Positions 16,186-24,284 of a stretch of DNA of 64,000 nucleotides are shown one piece after another. The position numbers and the translations under genes were made by a program. Source of the stretch: a bacterium 1XD8-76 (lineage in GTDB: Bacteria > Bacillota > Clostridia > Lachnospirales > Lachnospiraceae); assembly GCA_003611955.1 (NCBI GenBank), contig RAZE01000006.1, positions 1 through 64,000 of the forward strand, read 5' to 3'. The notes under the pieces were generated by a model. The model was not told the DNA's origin. It did not search any database and worked only from the letters and a program-made list of their open reading frames with translations. Positions within the stretch are counted from its first letter, which is position 1. The number at the start of each line of letters is the position of its first letter.

Positions 16186-17712
16186 CTATCCCAGCACAAG
16201 AATATTCCACGACATCTTCGGCAGAACAGCCTTCGTCCCGCCTTTTACTTCGAGTTCTCTCATCACAACGTTGTCCGGCTGCTCCAGGGTATTGCGCACT
16301 TCCATATCCTCTCCCGTCAATGTCAAATGCTGTTTTAATTTCTTGTCGCCGTAGCCCTGGAGTTCCACTTCAAACTCCGTGTCCTCATCCTGGCTGCAGT
16401 TTAAGACAAATACGCGCACCTCGTCCTTCTCCTCATTGTAGACGACCGCCGGTTCCACGATCGGCAGTTCGCCAAACTCGCAGGAATATGCAGGAGCTTC
16501 CACCACAGCCTTCATTGTCGTCCCGCGACCGTACTTGCTCAGCATATGGAACGGATGGTAGATCGCCTGTTTGAAAACGCCGCCTCCGCGAACCGTCGTG
16601 ATCGGAGCGATGACGTTGATCAGCTGTGCCAGACACGCGATCTCGACCGTGTCCACATTGTTCAGGAGAGTGATCCCGAGACCGCCCACCACCAGAGCGT
16701 CCAGAAGCGAGTATTTCTCCTGAAGAATGCTGGGAGCCACCTCCCACTTCTCCGCGGAGGTCATCTCAAACGTGGTGAGACCCGCCAGATCGTCCAGGGA
16801 ATCCAGTTTGATATCCTGGAAATTCCATACATTCCACTCATCCAGACATATTTTGATGTCCTTGTCAAAATGGTGTTTCGCCTTCACATACTCCACCACT
16901 TTTGCGCTGTTTTTGATGTGGGTGTCCAACTGCTTGTAAGCGGCGAGGAAGTTCGTCGTCCCCTGTCCTGCGTTCATCGTATAGTTGTGTGTGGAAATAT
17001 AGTCCACCTGATCGTACAATTCCGTCAGCATAACACGGTCCCAGTCCAGATAGGTCGGCAGCATCTCATAGCTGCTCCCGCATGCCACCAGCTTGATGGA
17101 CGGATCCACCCATCGCATGATCTTCGCTGCTTCCAGCGCTTTCTTTGTGTAATCCTCCGCGGAGAGGTGTCCCGCCTGCCAGCTTCCCTCCATCTCATTG
17201 CCAAGGCACCAGTATTTGATCTTATAGGGTTCCGGATGACCGTTCTTCGCCCGCAGATCGCTCCAGTAGGTCCCGCCGGGATGGTTGCAGTACTCCACCA
17301 GATCTCCCGCATCCTTGATGTTTCCCGTCCCCAGGTTCACAGCGATCATCGGCTCTATGCCGACTTTCTCCGCCCACTGGCAGAACTCGTCGATGCCGAA
17401 CTCATTCGTCTCGATCGTCGCCCACGCGTAATCCATCCGTCTGGGTCTGTTCTCCTTCGGCCCGATGCCGTCATGCCAGTCGTAGCAGGATACAAAGTTC
17501 CCGCCGGGATAGCGGATCACCGGAACTCCCAACTCTTTGACCAACTCTGCCACATCCTCCCGGTAGCCCTTCTCATCCGCGGTCGGGTGCCCCGGCTCAT
17601 AGATTCCGGAATAGATACTTCTCCCCAGATGTTCCGTAAAGGAAGAATACAGCTTATCGTCAATTTTGCCGATTGCATAGTGTCTGTCACTGAAACATTT
17701 TGCTTTTTTCAT
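16186..17712 (-). CDS. abfA: GH51 alpha-L-arabinofuranosidase, intracellular
   Basis: A 508-residue clan GH-A glycoside hydrolase without a signal peptide. The acid/base is Glu173 in WCLGNEMEG and the nucleophile is Glu292 in CLDEWNVW, both in conserved GH51 settings; YPGGNFVSCYDWHDGIGP near residue 70 is another family hallmark. A C-terminal beta domain (about 385-508) ends the protein. It releases L-arabinofuranose from arabinan, arabinoxylan or arabino-oligosaccharides after import. A strong AGAAGGAGGG site precedes the ATG. It is the first gene of the operon with the ABC transporter and the two-component system, so induction by the regulator at 9680 is likely. The isomerase and kinase steps for arabinose are not in this window. 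Confidence 0.93.
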   Translation of the reverse strand: MKKAKCFSDRHYAIGKIDDKLYSSFTEHLGRSIYSGIYEPGHPTADEKGYREDVAELVKELGVPVIRYPGGNFVSCYDWHDGIGPKENRPRRMDYAWATIETNEFGIDEFCQWAEKVGIEPMIAVNLGTGNIKDAGDLVEYCNHPGGTYWSDLRAKNGHPEPYKIKYWCLGNEMEGSWQAGHLSAEDYTKKALEAAKIMRWVDPSIKLVACGSSYEMLPTYLDWDRVMLTELYDQVDYISTHNYTMNAGQGTTNFLAAYKQLDTHIKNSAKVVEYVKAKHHFDKDIKICLDEWNVWNFQDIKLDSLDDLAGLTTFEMTSAEKWEVAPSILQEKYSLLDALVVGGLGITLLNNVDTVEIACLAQLINVIAPITTVRGGGVFKQAIYHPFHMLSKYGRGTTMKAVVEAPAYSCEFGELPIVEPAVVYNEEKDEVRVFVLNCSQDEDTEFEVELQGYGDKKLKQHLTLTGEDMEVRNTLEQPDNVVMRELEVKGGTKAVLPKMSWNILVLG

Positions 17713-17797
17713 CAGAACCCTCCTTCTTAAGTACAGTTTATGTATCCAAAATATTACTCCCTTTTCGCTCTGATCTCGTTTACTTTTTTTCTCCGTT

Positions 17798-17854
17798 TGT
17801 GTATTATTTTTTGTTTTCCTGTCAATATTCCTCCCGGGTGTGTACTATTTTTTG
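17798..17854. promoter_or_regulatory. Direct repeats upstream of abfA (candidate activator sites)
   Basis: On the plus strand, TGTGTATTATTTTTTG (17798-17813) and TGTGTACTATTTTTTG (17839-17854) differ at one base and are 41 bp apart, about four helix turns. They sit 86-142 nt upstream of abfA. The arrangement suits an AraC-type response regulator, possibly the one at 9680. No canonical promoter with a good -35 box is visible between repeats and gene, which fits activator dependence. Confidence 0.45.
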
Positions 17855-17884
17855 GTAACAGGTCTTGTTTCGCGGCATAAAAAA

Positions 17885-17912
17885 TACAGCTGCAAGTTTC
17901 CTTGCAGCTGTA
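17885..17912 (-). terminator. Terminator of the lar operon
   Basis: Perfect 12-bp stem TACAGCTGCAAG / CTTGCAGCTGTA with a 4-nt loop, followed on the minus strand by TTTTTT (17884-17879). It lies 30 nt past the stop of larE. Confidence 0.9.
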
Positions 17913-17942
17913 CCTCGCTCTCATTTTTCACCATAAACACTT

Positions 17943-18845
17943 CTACACTTTATCCATACTCCCCGACCGGAACCCCTCCAGATCCATCGTCACTCTCGAA
18001 AACCCCAGCTCTTTTATTTTTTCCACCAGTTCTTCCCTGTTCTCCAGCAGCTTCCCCAGATCCACCAGATCCACCTCGATCCGCGCAAGCCACTCCCTTC
18101 CCGGATCTTCTTCCGCAGAACCGGCTCCGTTCTCACAGCAGCTTCCCTGCTCTTCCCTTTTTTCGCTGACTAATTCAGTCAGCTCATGTACCCGCAGTCT
18201 CACATTATAGAAACCAAGTTCCCTCAGGTACCGCTCCCCCTCATCGATCCGGCCAAGCAGCGCATAATCTATCTTCGTCCCATAGGGCAGCCTCGTCGCC
18301 AGACAGGGAGCGGATGGCCGCTTTGCGGCTGAAATTCCCAGATGCCCTGCCAGCTCACGTATCTCCGCCTTTGTCAGGCCGCACTCCGCCAGCGGACTGC
18401 TTATCCCCAGCTCCCGGACCGCCCGGATACCGGGACGGTACTCCCCCAGGTCATCTGCGTTCGTCCCCTCCAAAATGTGTTCCACCCCAAGCGTGTGGGT
18501 CAGATTCTTTATCTTCCGGAAAATACTCCTTTTACAGAGATAACACCGGTCCACAGGATTATTCTCCAGACCGCTCTCCGCCAGTTCATCGATCTGCAGC
18601 ACTCTGTGCGCCGCACCGAACTTTACCGCCATTCGTTTTGCCGTTTCCAGGTCATTCGCCGGATGCAGCCTGGTCTGTACCGTCACCGCGTACACTGTGT
18701 TCTCCCCGGCGGCCATGCATGCCAGCTTCAACAGCAGCGCAGAATCCACGCCGCCGGAGAAGGCGACTGCAATGCCTCCGGAGACATAACTGTCCATTTT
18801 CTCTCTGAGCATCCTGTACTTTTCCGCTTCAAGAAAGTTCCTCAT
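17943..18845 (-). CDS. larE: Nickel-pincer cofactor sulfur-transfer enzyme LarE
   Basis: A 300-residue PP-loop ATP pyrophosphatase. The PP-loop SGGVDS is at residues 30-35. LarE adenylates the carboxylates of pyridinium dicarboxylate mononucleotide and inserts sulfur. Lactobacillus-type LarE gives up its own Cys (PCLxTR motif), present here as Cys181. This protein also has Cys101 and Cys104 in RCYLCK, giving the three-cysteine set reported for [4Fe-4S]-dependent LarE proteins, so it may be catalytic rather than sacrificial. The C-terminal tail after about residue 230 is extended and contains Cys-Cys near 236. The start overlaps larC by 17 bp, so the genes are translationally coupled. Last gene before the terminator at 17885. 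Confidence 0.9.
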   Translation of the reverse strand: MRNFLEAEKYRMLREKMDSYVSGGIAVAFSGGVDSALLLKLACMAAGENTVYAVTVQTRLHPANDLETAKRMAVKFGAAHRVLQIDELAESGLENNPVDRCYLCKRSIFRKIKNLTHTLGVEHILEGTNADDLGEYRPGIRAVRELGISSPLAECGLTKAEIRELAGHLGISAAKRPSAPCLATRLPYGTKIDYALLGRIDEGERYLRELGFYNVRLRVHELTELVSEKREEQGSCCENGAGSAEEDPGREWLARIEVDLVDLGKLLENREELVEKIKELGFSRVTMDLEGFRSGSMDKV

Positions 18846-20259
18846 ATTTCCTTCCCCAGAGTCTCCGCCTTCCGCTCTTCTTCTTTTTTATTCCGTCGTT
18901 CTTCCGCTCCCTGCACTGCTCCACGATCAGATGATACACATCCTGACAGGATCTTCCGCTCTTTTCGCTGAGTTCTGCCACACTCTCATACTCCGGATAA
19001 TACCGCACATCCCCGTCTCCCGGCAGGCGGCACTCCTTCACCTGCGCATTCCCCAAACCCGTTTTGATCTCGATACTGCGCCGGCGCAGCACAGACCGCT
19101 CCATCCTCTGTCTGCGGATGCCTATCGTCGTGGTCCCGGCAAAAATGATCTGCTCCAATCCGGGAATCTGTTCTTCCAGACAGATAACGTTTAACTGGTA
19201 TGCGGGACGGTTCTTTTTCATAAAGATCGGCATATAGTGGACATCCCTCGCACCCGCTTCAAAAAGCTTCTTCATCACATGCCCCAGCATCTCGCCGGAA
19301 CAATCGTCGATATCGGTCTCCAGCTTGTATATGACATCTCTGTCACCATTTTTCAGCGTGTTTGTGACAAGTCCATCACTGGTGTTGACCCTGTCGGTCT
19401 CACCGGAGAGGACAGTCGGCTCCGCTTCCTCTATCAGCATGGCCCGGAGAATGCTCGGCCTCTCATAGGCGCGCTTTCCGCCCCCCATACCGCTTCTCAG
19501 GATACGAAAACCTTTCGGCAGCGTTTCCGCCGTCCTGACCGCCGCCGCGATCGCCGCACCGGTGGGCGTCACAAGCTCTCCCTTTACGTCCGTGACGGAA
19601 AGTTTTAGCCCGTGTTCCTGGACGATATTCAACACCGCCGGCACCGGCACGCTCATAACGCCGTGCTGGCATCGAACGGTTCCCGTTCCCTCGCAGAGCG
19701 CAGGGACGATACATTGTTCTATGCCCAGATTGTCGAGACACACTGCGGCTGAAATGATATCCACAATGGAGTCCACCGCCCCCACCTCATGAAAGTGTAC
19801 TTCATTCTCCGGCAGTCCGTGGGCCTTCGCCTCCGCCTTCGCCAGAATTTTAAAGATACGTACAGCGATCTCCTTCGCCCCTTTTGTCATATCCGTATGC
19901 TCAATAATGTGCAGAATCTCCGGCAGTCCCCGGTGCTCATGATGATGTTCCTGTCCATGACCATGGTCATGTCCATGCTCGTGCTCATGCGGATGTTCGT
20001 GCTCTCCCCCGAACAGATACCCCATATCATGATCGTGATTCTCATGGGCCTCATCCAGAATAACGTGGAAATCGCATACATCCAGGCCAGCCTTTTTCAC
20101 CCTGCTGATCTTTATCCGAAATCCGTGGATCGGAACGCTCCTCAACGCCCTCTTCAGAACTTCCCTGTCCGCTCCGAGATCCAACAGTGCCGCCACCGCC
20201 ATATCGCCGCTGATCCCGCTGCCGCACTCCAGATATAAAATATTTTTCTGTTTTTTCAT
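18829..20259 (-). CDS. larC: Nickel insertion enzyme LarC
   Basis: A 476-residue LarC (TIGR00299) encoded as one continuous frame; in Lactobacillus the full protein needs a programmed frameshift. N-terminal LYLECGSGISGDM is the family signature. Residues 72-109 form a His-rich stretch (about 17 His with Asp/Glu) that likely stores or hands over nickel, as known in LarC1. The second half (LarC2) includes KLETDIDDCSGEMLGHVMKKLFEAGARDV. The C-terminal tail is very basic (KKKKSGRRR). It catalyses CTP-dependent nickel insertion into the pincer nucleotide. GGGGGGAG precedes the ATG and larB ends 17 nt upstream. Confidence 0.93.
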   Translation of the reverse strand: MKKQKNILYLECGSGISGDMAVAALLDLGADREVLKRALRSVPIHGFRIKISRVKKAGLDVCDFHVILDEAHENHDHDMGYLFGGEHEHPHEHEHGHDHGHGQEHHHEHRGLPEILHIIEHTDMTKGAKEIAVRIFKILAKAEAKAHGLPENEVHFHEVGAVDSIVDIISAAVCLDNLGIEQCIVPALCEGTGTVRCQHGVMSVPVPAVLNIVQEHGLKLSVTDVKGELVTPTGAAIAAAVRTAETLPKGFRILRSGMGGGKRAYERPSILRAMLIEEAEPTVLSGETDRVNTSDGLVTNTLKNGDRDVIYKLETDIDDCSGEMLGHVMKKLFEAGARDVHYMPIFMKKNRPAYQLNVICLEEQIPGLEQIIFAGTTTIGIRRQRMERSVLRRRSIEIKTGLGNAQVKECRLPGDGDVRYYPEYESVAELSEKSGRSCQDVYHLIVEQCRERKNDGIKKKKSGRRRLWGRKYEELS

Positions 20260-20275
20260 GGTGTGTTCTCCCCCC

Positions 20276-21031
20276 TTACTTCATCCCGCCCCGCATCGCC
20301 AGACGGTTGATCTGGGACGCCATATACCCGGCGCCGTACCCATTGTCGATATTTACCACCGCAATTCCGTTGGCGCAGGAATTGATCATCGTGAGAAGAG
20401 CCGACAGCCCTCCCATATTTGCGCCGTAACCCACCGAGGTTGGCACCGCGATCACCGGCCGCTCCACAAGCCCGCCGATCACGCTGGCCAGGGCTCCCTC
20501 CATACCGGCCACCGCCACCACGCAGTTCGCCGATCGGATCGCGTCCACTTTCGCCAACAGGCGGTGTATGCCGCTGACGCCCACGTCATAGATCCGCTCC
20601 ACCCGGTTGCCGAAATATTCCGCCGTCTGGGCCGCTTCCTCCGCCACCGGAATATCCGCCGTCCCCGCCGTGCAGACCGCGATCAGACCTCCCTGCTCCC
20701 TGTCCGGCCTCTCTATCTTTAAAATGCGGGAGATCTCATCGTAACTTATCTCCGGAATGCTCTTTCGCACCAGCTCATACTGTTCCTTTGTGGCTCTCGT
20801 CCCCAGCACTTCCCCGTTCTCCCGGTACAGAGTCTCAAAAATACGAAGCAGATGCCCGTCCGCCTTCCCGCTGCAGTAGACCACCTCCGGATAGCCGGAG
20901 CGGATCTCCCTCTGGGTATCCAGTTTCGCATACCCCATATCCTCAAAAGGCTTTCTCGCAAAATATCGCTCCGCCTCCCCCACAGACACTTCCCCTGTCC
21001 TGACTTTTTCCAGCATATCCCGCAATTCCAT
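20276..21031 (-). CDS. larB: LarB, NaAD carboxylase/hydrolase of nickel-pincer synthesis
   Basis: A 251-residue PurE-like protein. The N-terminal 100 residues are LarB-specific (ELRDMLEKVRTGEVSVGEAERYF...GYPEVVYCSGK); the C-terminal domain resembles AIR carboxylase, with VAVAGMEGALASVIGGLVERPVIAVPTSVGYGA as its conserved core. LarB carboxylates nicotinic acid adenine dinucleotide and cleaves the phosphoanhydride, giving the dicarboxylate mononucleotide used by LarE. Gene order here is transporter-larB-larC-larE with 17-22 nt gaps, an operon. Confidence 0.93.
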   Translation of the reverse strand: MELRDMLEKVRTGEVSVGEAERYFARKPFEDMGYAKLDTQREIRSGYPEVVYCSGKADGHLLRIFETLYRENGEVLGTRATKEQYELVRKSIPEISYDEISRILKIERPDREQGGLIAVCTAGTADIPVAEEAAQTAEYFGNRVERIYDVGVSGIHRLLAKVDAIRSANCVVAVAGMEGALASVIGGLVERPVIAVPTSVGYGANMGGLSALLTMINSCANGIAVVNIDNGYGAGYMASQINRLAMRGGMK

Positions 21032-21052
21032 CTGAAAATCCCCCTCTCCTCC

Positions 21053-21805
21053 TTAACGCTGAAAACGGAACGACAGCGGAAGCCGCAGCCCGTTTTTCTC
21101 CAGAAATTCCCTGTCTCTCAAAATCTCTTTCGTATCTCCGTCGTAAACGATCTTTCTGTCCGAGAGAAGGATCGTCCGCTCGCAGGTATCATAGATAAAA
21201 TCGAGATCATGGGAGGCCAACAGCCTGGTACCTTTTAACTCCCTCACCACCCGGATCAGATTCTCTCTGTTCGCCGGATCCAGGGAGGCGGAGGGCTCAT
21301 CCATCAGAATGATCCCCTCCTCCTGCTGTAGAGCGAGTATCCCCGCGATGGCCGCCAGTTTCTTCTCCCCGCCGGAGAGACGGTAGACATGCCTGTCCGC
21401 CAGACCGGCGATGTTCGCCCTCTTAAGCGCCCTCAGGGCCGCCTCCTTCGCCTCCCTCTCGGAAAATCCATAGTTCATCGGCCCGAAAGCCACATCCTCC
21501 TCCACCGTGTTCATAAAAAGCTGGCTGTCGGAATCCTGAAAGACATAGCCCATACTGCGGCGTATCGCACTGTAATTCTTTTTCTCCAGCAAAAATCCCT
21601 CGATCCGGATCCTCCCCTCATAATCCGGCAGAAGGCCCACCAGAATTTTCAAAAAGGTAGATTTCCCAGCGCCGTTGCCGCCAATGATTCCCACGGATTC
21701 CCCCTTTGCCACAGACAGATCGACGCCATTCAGAACATCCCTCCCCTCCCTGTAGCAAAACCGCATGTCTTCTATTTCAATAACAGGTTCCACATTCTGT
21801 CCCAT
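21053..21805 (-). CDS. Nickel ECF-type transporter ATPase (NikO/CbiO-like)
   Basis: A 250-residue ABC ATPase. Walker A GGNGAGKST (about 42-50), Q-loop YVFQDSDSQLF, signature RLSGGEKK, Walker B GIILMDEPSASLD and switch His in LLASHDLDF are all intact. The YVFQD.D.QLF Q-loop is typical of cobalt/nickel energy-coupling-factor ATPases. Position after the CbiQ-type and CbiM-type genes and before larB points to nickel uptake for the Lar cofactor. AAAGGA lies five bases before the ATG. Confidence 0.9.
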   Translation of the reverse strand: MGQNVEPVIEIEDMRFCYREGRDVLNGVDLSVAKGESVGIIGGNGAGKSTFLKILVGLLPDYEGRIRIEGFLLEKKNYSAIRRSMGYVFQDSDSQLFMNTVEEDVAFGPMNYGFSEREAKEAALRALKRANIAGLADRHVYRLSGGEKKLAAIAGILALQQEEGIILMDEPSASLDPANRENLIRVVRELKGTRLLASHDLDFIYDTCERTILLSDRKIVYDGDTKEILRDREFLEKNGLRLPLSFRFQR

Positions 21806-21829
21806 TTTATCCTTTCTAACCGTTCGCTC

Positions 21830-22633
21830 CTACGAAATGAAAACTCTTCCCACCAGGCGGAAAACCGGAAGGAAACGAAACACGGCCAAAACCACCGCCC
21901 ACCCGATTCCGTAAAAAACGCTCCGATGCGGAGGCAGGAACCTGCCCCGCAAAAAAAATTCGCCCCGGAACCCCCGCAGGGTCATGCTCTCGTACACCGC
22001 CTGCGCCCTGTCCATACTGCGAAGCAGCATCTGCCCTGCCAGAGGACCCCAGGCCCCTTTCCGGATGCCTCTCTCCCCGGGAGCCCGCAGGCGATAAGCC
22101 TGCATAATCCTGTCCGCCTCCTTCAGCATCATCACAAGATACCGGTAAATAAGGAGCAGTACCGTCACCAAAATCTGCGGTACACGGAGCTTTCGCAGCG
22201 CATAGCAGATCTGTTCCATCGTCGTTGTCGCCATCAGAATATAGGAGGCGGCCACGGCGAATGCCGTCTTGAAAAACAGTGTCACCATGGACAGCATCCC
22301 GGACGTTATTTTTATTCCCCCGAAAGTCCCCAGGAGTTCCCTGTCAAACAGAGGGTTCGCCAAACCGACCAGACACACCATGAGCAGAATCGGGCGCATC
22401 CTGCGAATCGCCTGCCCTGCAGAAATATCCCCCAGTATCATGAGAATGACCGGATAGACGCTCATCCCCAAAAGTCCCGTGATATCGTACTTCCCGAAAC
22501 TCATGACAAGAAGCAGATACCAGATCGTCACCAGCACTTTGGCGAGAGGATGGACCCTGCAGAGAAATGTCCCGCGCTCCGCCAGATCCTCCAGACTATG
22601 TATTTCACGAATCGCCCGTCCCGGTCCCGTCAT
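21830..22633 (-). CDS. Nickel ECF-type transporter T component (NikQ/CbiQ-like)
   Basis: A 267-residue integral membrane protein of the CbiQ family with about five to six hydrophobic helices. The cytoplasmic coupling region carries the conserved A-x-x-x-R-G-type motif (AYRLRAPGERGIRKG and AVYESMTLRGFRG). Its start overlaps the stop of the upstream substrate-specific component gene (ATGA). It links the membrane nickel-binding component to the ATPase. Confidence 0.88.
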   Translation of the reverse strand: MTGPGRAIREIHSLEDLAERGTFLCRVHPLAKVLVTIWYLLLVMSFGKYDITGLLGMSVYPVILMILGDISAGQAIRRMRPILLMVCLVGLANPLFDRELLGTFGGIKITSGMLSMVTLFFKTAFAVAASYILMATTTMEQICYALRKLRVPQILVTVLLLIYRYLVMMLKEADRIMQAYRLRAPGERGIRKGAWGPLAGQMLLRSMDRAQAVYESMTLRGFRGEFFLRGRFLPPHRSVFYGIGWAVVLAVFRFLPVFRLVGRVFIS

Positions 22634-23625
22634 GACTGTCGCTTCTCTCCCCTGAAAAATCTAATGGCCCAGCAGACAGCCACGCAGAGCAGAATGACCG
22701 CCGCCCCGCCGAGCAGTCCCGAGACCGTTGTTCCCAGCGCGGAATCACTGAAAGAGAACGCGTAGTCCGGCAGCAGGGCTGTCGCGCTCTGAATACGTTC
22801 CGCCGTATCATGGGCTCCTCCGGACGCCGCGAGATCCGCCGTTCCCGCCACCCGTTCCATTGACCACTCCAGTCCATCCGGCAGCGCAGAAGCGCCCAGG
22901 GATACGACCCCCGCCAGGATCGCCGCTGCCGCCGTCAATACCGCAAGAGTCCTCCGAGCACTGCACTTTCCCTCTTTTTCCGCCTCCGCCGTCCACAGCA
23001 TCTCCGGCCTCGCCTCATGGACAAAACAGAGCACCGCCGCCGTGATGGCGCCCTCCGCCAGGCCGATGACCAGGTGGATCGGCTGCATCACCCCCACAAA
23101 AGCGGGAAACGGAAGCTCCGTGATACCGGAAGCAAGGGTTTCCAGCGTCACCGAAAACGCCCCCATCTGCAGGGTCAAAACACAGGCCGCCATCGACGCC
23201 CACGTGATCTTTCTCCTTGTCACTCCGCTTTTCATCATCGGCTTCCAGATCAGGAGCCCGCCTGCAAAGCAGCTGTAAAAGGCCATATTCCAGATATTGC
23301 ATCCCAGGGCCAAAAGCCCGCCGTCCGCAAACATCAGACACTGGATCAGCAGAATCCCCGTCATCGTCAGAAATCCCGCCCAGGGCCCCAACATCGCCGT
23401 CAACAGCATTCCCCCGCAGATATGACCGGAGGAACCGGTTCCCGGGATAGTGAAATTTATCATCTGGGCCGCAAATACAAAAGCCCCCATCACACCCATC
23501 GCCGGGATCCGTCCCGGCTCATTCTCCAGACGCACCTTTTTGATGGAATAACCCGCCGCCGCCGTCGAGGCGACATACATAGCGCCTGCCACCGCAGGCA
23601 CTACCAAAGCATCAGCCATATGCAT
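22630..23625 (-). CDS. Nickel transporter substrate-specific component (NikMN/CbiM-like, LarMN role)
   Basis: 331 residues from the ATG at 23625. That start is supported by the N-terminus MHMADAL: in this family residues Met1-His2-Met3 form the metal site, and His2 must follow the initiator. The frame stays open 17 codons upstream without reason. Domains are a CbiM-type membrane core (about 1-215; GSSGHICGGMLLTAMLGPWAG) and a C-terminal PDGLE-like part with one loop and a final helix (PDGLEWSMERVAG...). It defines metal specificity; nickel is inferred from the downstream larBCE genes, since CbiM also imports cobalt. First gene of the nickel/lar operon. Confidence 0.88.
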   Translation of the reverse strand: MHMADALVVPAVAGAMYVASTAAAGYSIKKVRLENEPGRIPAMGVMGAFVFAAQMINFTIPGTGSSGHICGGMLLTAMLGPWAGFLTMTGILLIQCLMFADGGLLALGCNIWNMAFYSCFAGGLLIWKPMMKSGVTRRKITWASMAACVLTLQMGAFSVTLETLASGITELPFPAFVGVMQPIHLVIGLAEGAITAAVLCFVHEARPEMLWTAEAEKEGKCSARRTLAVLTAAAAILAGVVSLGASALPDGLEWSMERVAGTADLAASGGAHDTAERIQSATALLPDYAFSFSDSALGTTVSGLLGGAAVILLCVAVCWAIRFFRGEKRQS

Positions 23626-23683
23626 AATAACCACTCCCTGTTCTTTTCGCGGCTCTCTCCTGAGATCCCGGAACATTTCTCAA

Positions 23684-23720
23684 AAACTCCCCCTGCACAG
23701 TTCCTGCGCCGGGGGAGTTT
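23684..23720 (-). terminator. Terminator between fucU and the nickel/lar operon
   Basis: Stem AAACTCCCCC (23684-23693) with GGGGGAGTTT (23711-23720), followed on the minus strand by TTTTTG. It stops fucU transcription, though it could act as an attenuator if the nickel operon promoter lies upstream of it. Confidence 0.8.
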
Positions 23721-23754
23721 ACCCGCTCTCTTCAAAACTTCAATTCTCCGCTCT

Positions 23755-24213
23755 CTATTCCGGAACCACAACGCCCTTTCTCAGAATAACATTCGCGTAG
23801 ATCGCCGTCTCGGTGGACATGATGACACAGGTGGATTTCTCCTGCGTCTGTCTGTAGAAATCCCACTTGTTGATCTCCTGGAAACAGTCCGCACCCCTGT
23901 CGTCGTATTTCTTTACGATCGCCTTATACTCGTCCCAGATCGGTGTCTTCGCGTTATCCCCCGGCTCCACCGCCATCAGCGTGCAGGGCGGATCCACCTC
24001 GCCTTTCGCGTTCGGATACGTATCAAGCGGCATCAGCTGCAAAATAGCATCCAGAATCTCCGGTACGCCGTGCCCGTCCAGCCGGATCACCTTTTTGCCG
24101 TAGGTATGACCGGGGAAGTTGCCGTCCGCGATCGTGATCTCGTCCGTATGGCCCATCTCATCCAAAACCTTCAGCAATTCCGGTGAAATAATATTGGGAA
24201 TCCCTTTTAACAT
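23755..24213 (-). CDS. fucU: RbsD/FucU family sugar mutarotase, probably L-fucose mutarotase
   Basis: A 152-residue protein of the RbsD/FucU fold. MLKGIPNIISPELLKVLDEMGHTDEITIADGNFP is the signature N-terminus, with the catalytic His in the GH(T/G)D segment and Asp in ADGNFP; the C-terminal ETAIYANVILRKGVV is also typical. FucU interconverts alpha and beta L-fucose so that the isomerase gets its preferred anomer. The fucose operon itself lies 17 kb away (40-54.5 kb), so assignment to fucose rather than ribose rests on the Fuc-like length and motif. AAGGAGGG precedes the ATG. It is a single-gene unit between PepD and a terminator. Confidence 0.82.
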   Translation of the reverse strand: MLKGIPNIISPELLKVLDEMGHTDEITIADGNFPGHTYGKKVIRLDGHGVPEILDAILQLMPLDTYPNAKGEVDPPCTLMAVEPGDNAKTPIWDEYKAIVKKYDDRGADCFQEINKWDFYRQTQEKSTCVIMSTETAIYANVILRKGVVVPE

Positions 24214-24284
24214 GTGTAACCCTCCTTCTTTTACCTTATATAATACTATCTTATCAAAACTTGTCCTGCCTCACAAGTGCATTT

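Noticed and set aside
17713..17942. CRISPR-like repeats near abfA
   Set aside because: Only two repeat units and no spacers of regular length; more like regulator sites.
19887..20081. Met/His-rich small protein in the larC region
   Set aside because: Antiparallel frame effect of the larC His-rich stretch; not a separate gene.
21389..22765. 458-codon open frame on the plus strand
   Set aside because: Antisense to the nickel transporter genes; Pro/Arg/His-rich with no domain.
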